This document shows, in pieces, positions 47,050 through 47,170 of a stretch of DNA of 47,170 nucleotides. The stretch comes from a bacterium (GTDB lineage: Bacteria; Bacteroidota; Ignavibacteria; UBA10030): contig QYQB01000123.1 of assembly GCA_007280275.1 (NCBI GenBank), forward strand, positions 1 through 47,170, given 5' to 3'. The position numbers were made by a program, and so were the translations under genes. How positions within the stretch are numbered: the first letter of the stretch is position 1; each line of letters opens with the position of its first letter. A model generated the notes under the pieces. That model was given only the letters and a program-made list of their open reading frames with translations, had not been told where the DNA came from and did no database searches.

Positions 47050-47170
47050 TTAATCTCGATGTCAATCAGTTTGCCATCCTTGAGCTGGATGACACGTGCA
47101 GGATATTTGCGGACAAGATCGTAGTTGTGTGTGCCCATGAGCACGGCAGTGCCGCGCATGTTGATTTTCT
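47046..47170 (-). CDS. ftsE: C-terminal end of an FtsE-like ABC transporter ATPase (truncated at window edge; not in ORF track)
   Basis: Minus strand: KINMRGTAVLMGTHNYDLVRKYPARVIQLKDGKLIDIEIK*; H-loop THNYDLV context typical of FtsE. Confidence 0.7.
   Translation of the reverse strand, partial: KINMRGTAVLMGTHNYDLVRKYPARVIQLKDGKLIDIEIK

Noticed and set aside
1-47170. CRISPR arrays, tRNA/rRNA genes, insertion sequences, prophage genes
   Set aside because: None seen: no spaced identical direct repeats, cloverleaf sequences, transposase or phage structural genes could be supported by eye.

Overview
47.2-kb bacterial chromosomal window with no rRNA, tRNA, CRISPR array or transposase seen. Gene content (PorV/PorQ-like protein, DUF5916/CBM9-like outer-membrane protein, DUF4097, one TAnnTTTG-type promoter) suggests an FCB-group/Ignavibacteria-like genome; this is inference. 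Most genes are housekeeping: hslVU, rpoN, dprA, phosphoglucosamine mutase, glyS, rpmE, rsmB, rmuC, pfkA, aat, purC, archease-rtcB, mrp-nifU, and a partial ftsE missed by the ORF track. Main points of interest: (1) a co-directional cluster at 28.2-34.4 kb joining a threonine-dehydrogenase-like MDR, a holo-ACP synthase, an acetyl-CoA-synthetase-like AMP ligase, a free-standing ACP and two tandem Kbl/alpha-oxoamine synthases, one canonical and one diverged, which suggests a carrier-protein-tethered threonine/glycine/aminoketone pathway; (2) a shared ECF-type promoter motif, CAACC-N16/17-GTCTAA, upstream of both ECF sigma genes and of the DUF5916 gene; (3) an in-frame TAA splitting a DUF1028 protein from its C-terminal putative peptidoglycan-binding-like tail; (4) a DUF6174-like remnant directly after aat; (5) degenerate heptanucleotide repeats, intergenic before glyS and in-frame inside the phosphoglucosamine mutase gene.
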